A DNA stretch of 64,000 bases from contig NZ_CP067394.1 in assembly GCF_004210215.2 (NCBI RefSeq), positions 3,720,001-3,784,000 on the forward strand, read 5' to 3'. Source of the stretch: Cryobacterium sp. SO1 (GTDB lineage Bacteria > Actinomycetota > Actinomycetes > Actinomycetales > Microbacteriaceae). Below the pieces are notes generated by a model. The model was given only the letters and a program-made list of their open reading frames with translations, searched no databases and was not told where the DNA came from. Shown piece after piece: positions 61,959 to 64,000 of this stretch. How positions within the stretch are numbered: position 1 is the stretch's first letter; each line of letters opens with the position of its first letter. The position numbers and the translations under genes are program-made.

Positions 61959-63065
61959 ATGCGCGTCGGAGTCCCCACCGAAATCAAGAACAACGAAAAC
62001 CGGGTGGCCATCACCCAGGCCGGAGTGTCCGAACTCACCCGCCGCGGCCACGATGTCGTCATCCAGCGGGGTGCCGGACTCGGCTCCTCGATCACCGACG
62101 ACGCCTACGCGCTGGCGGGGGCCACCATCCTCGACACCGCGGCCGAGGTCTGGGCCACCGCGGACCTGCTGCTCAAGGTGAAGGAACCCATCGCGGCCGA
62201 ATACGGCCACCTCCGCGCCGACCAGGTGCTCTTCACCTACCTGCACCTGGCTGCCGACCGAGCCCAGACCGAGGCCCTGCTCGCCTCGGGCACCACGGCG
62301 ATCGCCTACGAGACCGTGCAGCTGCCCAACCGCACCCTGCCGCTGCTCTCGCCGATGAGCGAAGTCGCCGGGCGCCTGGCCGCGCAGGTGGGCGCGTACC
62401 ACCTGATGAGCGCCGCCGGCGGCCGGGGCATCCTCCTCGGCGGCGTGCCCGGCACACCCAAGGCCAGGGTCGTGGTGATCGGCGGCGGCGTCGCCGGCGA
62501 GCACGCCGCGGCCAATGCGCTGGGCATGGGAGCGGACGTCACCATCGTCGACCTGTCGGTGCCGCGGCTGCGCGAGCTGGAGGCCCGCTTCGGGGGCAAG
62601 ATCCAGACCCGGGCGTCGTCGGCGTTCGAGATCGCGGCCCAGCTCGCCGACGCCGACCTGGTGATCGGCTCCGTGCTGATTCCGGGCGCGGCCGCGCCCA
62701 AGCTGGTGACTGACGAGATGGTCGCCGGAATGAAGAAGGGTTCGGTGCTCGTCGACATCGCCATCGACCAGGGTGGCTGCTTCGAGGGCTCGCGGCCCAC
62801 CACCCACGATGAGCCCACCTTCGCCGTGCACGGCTCCGTCTACTACTGCGTCGCCAATATGCCCGGCGCGGTGCCGGAGACCTCGACCCGGGCGCTCACC
62901 AACGCCACGTTGCCCTACGTGATCGCCCTGGCCGACAAGGGCTGGAAACGGGCGATCGCCGAGGATGCCGCTCTGGGTGCCGGGCTGAACATCCATGCCG
63001 GCACCGTCACCAACGCCGGCGTCGCCGCCGCGCTCGGCCTGCCGCTGGCCACCGCCCGACGCTGA
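61959..63065 (+). CDS. ald: Alanine dehydrogenase
   Basis: 368 aa, full family length. It begins [18 protein letters not shown], has the catalytic His region FTYLHLAAD, the NAD-binding [14 protein letters not shown] and [14 protein letters not shown] near the end. It interconverts alanine and pyruvate plus ammonium with NAD and helps balance nitrogen and redox state. Confidence 0.92.
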   Translation: MRVGVPTEIKNNENRVAITQAGVSELTRRGHDVVIQRGAGLGSSITDDAYALAGATILDTAAEVWATADLLLKVKEPIAAEYGHLRADQVLFTYLHLAADRAQTEALLASGTTAIAYETVQLPNRTLPLLSPMSEVAGRLAAQVGAYHLMSAAGGRGILLGGVPGTPKARVVVIGGGVAGEHAAANALGMGADVTIVDLSVPRLRELEARFGGKIQTRASSAFEIAAQLADADLVIGSVLIPGAAAPKLVTDEMVAGMKKGSVLVDIAIDQGGCFEGSRPTTHDEPTFAVHGSVYYCVANMPGAVPETSTRALTNATLPYVIALADKGWKRAIAEDAALGAGLNIHAGTVTNAGVAAALGLPLATARR

Positions 63066-63103
63066 CACGCTGACGGATGCGTCCGCGAGCGGTGTGCGGG
63101 CCA

Positions 63104-63159
63104 GGCGCCGTTATGCGGGTGGCGTGCCACCCGCGTAACGGCGCGGCACCCGCATAACG
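63104..63159. repeat. Intergenic hairpin repeat
   Basis: The word GTTATGCGGGTG occurs once forward, and CACCCGCGTAAC and CACCCGCATAAC occur as inverted copies, giving two alternative stem-loops after the ald gene. Probably a terminator or REP-like element. Confidence 0.65.
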
Positions 63160-63246
63160 CCCCTCGAGGTTCACTCTGTGGTCACGCTCACGAACCGGGC
63201 CACGCCGCTTCCCCGGAGCAGCGGGCCCACCTCGTAAGCTGAGCCT

Positions 63247-64000
63247 GTGGGGGACACCAGAGAACGCGCAGTGGTGGCCGGGGCATCCGGCTTCATCGGC
63301 CAGAGGCTCGTTCGCGACCTCCGAGACCAGGGGTACCAGGTCGCCTGCATCGGCCGCTCCGGTCCCGACGCCAGGTGGGGCGACGATGCCGCCGTGCGGT
63401 CACTGGTCGACGGCGCCGACCTGTTGGTGAACCTAGCCGGGAAAATCGTGAACTGCCGGTACACGGATGCCAATCGCACCGAGATCCTGCGCTCCCGGGT
63501 CGACACCACCAAAAAGCTCCACGAGGCTGTCGCCGCGAGCGAGCGGCCGCCACGGCTGTGGCTGAACGCGAGCACGGCGACCATCTACCGGTACGCTCTG
63601 GACCGTCCGATGACCGAGAGCACCGGGGAGATCGGCTCCGGCTTCTCGGTGGACATCGCCCGCGAGTGGGAGGACGAGTTCTTCGCCGGCACCCTGCCCC
63701 AGACCCGGCGGGTGGCGCTCCGGATGGCGATCGTTCTCGGCGACGGCCCCGCCACCGCGATCCTCGAACGCCTGGCCAGGGTCGGGCTGGGCGGGCCCCA
63801 GTTCGACGGCCGGTGGTTCCCGCACCGGCGCTACCGCGGCATCGGCGCCCATCCCTCCGGCGACGGCAGCGCGCCGTCGCACCGCTCCCGCGGGCGGCAA
63901 CGTTTCAGCTGGATCCACATCGACGACGTGATCGGCGCCGTCTTGTTCATCGTCGCCCACCCGGAGATCGCCGGGCCGGTCAACCTGGCCGCGCCACACG
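63247..64000 (+). CDS. TIGR01777-type NAD-dependent epimerase, 5' part
   Basis: The frame is open from the GTG at 63247 to the window end, 251 codons so far. The Rossmann start VVAGASGFIGQRLV, NLAGKIVNCRYT and LNASTATIYRYALDRP match the SDR family with a C-terminal DUF1731 domain, which lies outside the window. TAAGCT six bases upstream of the start suggests a leaderless transcript. The family is linked to cell-division inhibitor SulA-like annotations, but its function is unknown. Confidence 0.8.
   Translation, partial: MGDTRERAVVAGASGFIGQRLVRDLRDQGYQVACIGRSGPDARWGDDAAVRSLVDGADLLVNLAGKIVNCRYTDANRTEILRSRVDTTKKLHEAVAASERPPRLWLNASTATIYRYALDRPMTESTGEIGSGFSVDIAREWEDEFFAGTLPQTRRVALRMAIVLGDGPATAILERLARVGLGGPQFDGRWFPHRRYRGIGAHPSGDGSAPSHRSRGRQRFSWIHIDDVIGAVLFIVAHPEIAGPVNLAAPH

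Overview
The window is chromosomal DNA of a GC-rich actinobacterium. Codon use strongly favours G or C in third position, many genes start with GTG, four-base start/stop overlaps are frequent, and some promoters look leaderless (TANNNT box about 7 nt from the start codon). LspA, an F420-type LLM oxidoreductase, a UgpABE-like importer and a SIP flavoprotein next to an iron-box-like site fit a Microbacteriaceae-type soil or cold-habitat organism (Cryobacterium-like). That placement is inference from gene content and protein style, not a measured identity.

Layout. 1-3.3 kb: an ABC permease for sulfonate/nitrate-type substrates and acetyl-CoA synthetase, with a 19-bp tandem repeat between them. 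3.4-8.3 kb: an IS3-family element split by a three-integrase element of the RIT (recombinase in trio) type with 92-bp inverted ends. 8.4-11 kb: a minus-strand operon of diacylglycerol-kinase-like enzyme and two alpha/beta hydrolases. 11.2-14.9 kb: lspA, an LLM oxidoreductase, a methyltransferase and a DUF1622 protein. 15-16.4 kb: an IS110-family element with a 238-bp leader that may encode a bridge RNA. 16.4-18.1 kb: a rhodanese lipoprotein and two membrane proteins behind a perfect CsoR/CstR-like operator. 18.1-24 kb: an MFS transporter, two CNNM/CorC-type proteins, and a sugar isomerase/oxidoreductase pair. 24-27.3 kb: an IS1182-family element apparently carrying an IS256-family insertion.

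28.2-35.1 kb is a catabolic island: separate PTS EIIA, EIIB and EIIC, a GH38 alpha-mannosidase, glycerate kinase and a CdaR-type regulator. Together these fit uptake and breakdown of 2-O-mannosylglycerate. 35.2-40.8 kb is a second island: a LacI regulator, a HAD hydrolase that seems to start at ATT, and an ABC importer co-transcribed with a 2H phosphoesterase. The two promoter regions share an operator-like motif, so this may be an undescribed phosphodiester-salvage system. 40.96-44.29 kb is a compact transposon (zinc-ribbon HTH protein, DDE transposase, AAA ATPase) with repeated end sites.

45-48.2 kb: an operon of a DUF3500 lipoprotein, a HupE/UreJ membrane protein and a secreted protein that resembles the aerolysin/ETX-MTX2 fold. 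48.4-57 kb: a fructan locus (LacI regulator, sugar ABC importer without ATPase, intracellular fructosidase-like enzyme, PfkB kinase, secreted GH32 enzyme). 57.2-64 kb: two unassigned genes, a SIP flavoprotein under a possible iron box, a universal stress protein, a phosphoglycerate mutase with two coupled CrcB/FluC genes, alanine dehydrogenase, and the start of a TIGR01777-type epimerase that runs off the window.

Intergenic DNA is rich in palindromic repeats, notably three 61-bp copies of one family, and in short tandem repeats. Six mobile elements lie within 41 kb, two of them nested inside others.
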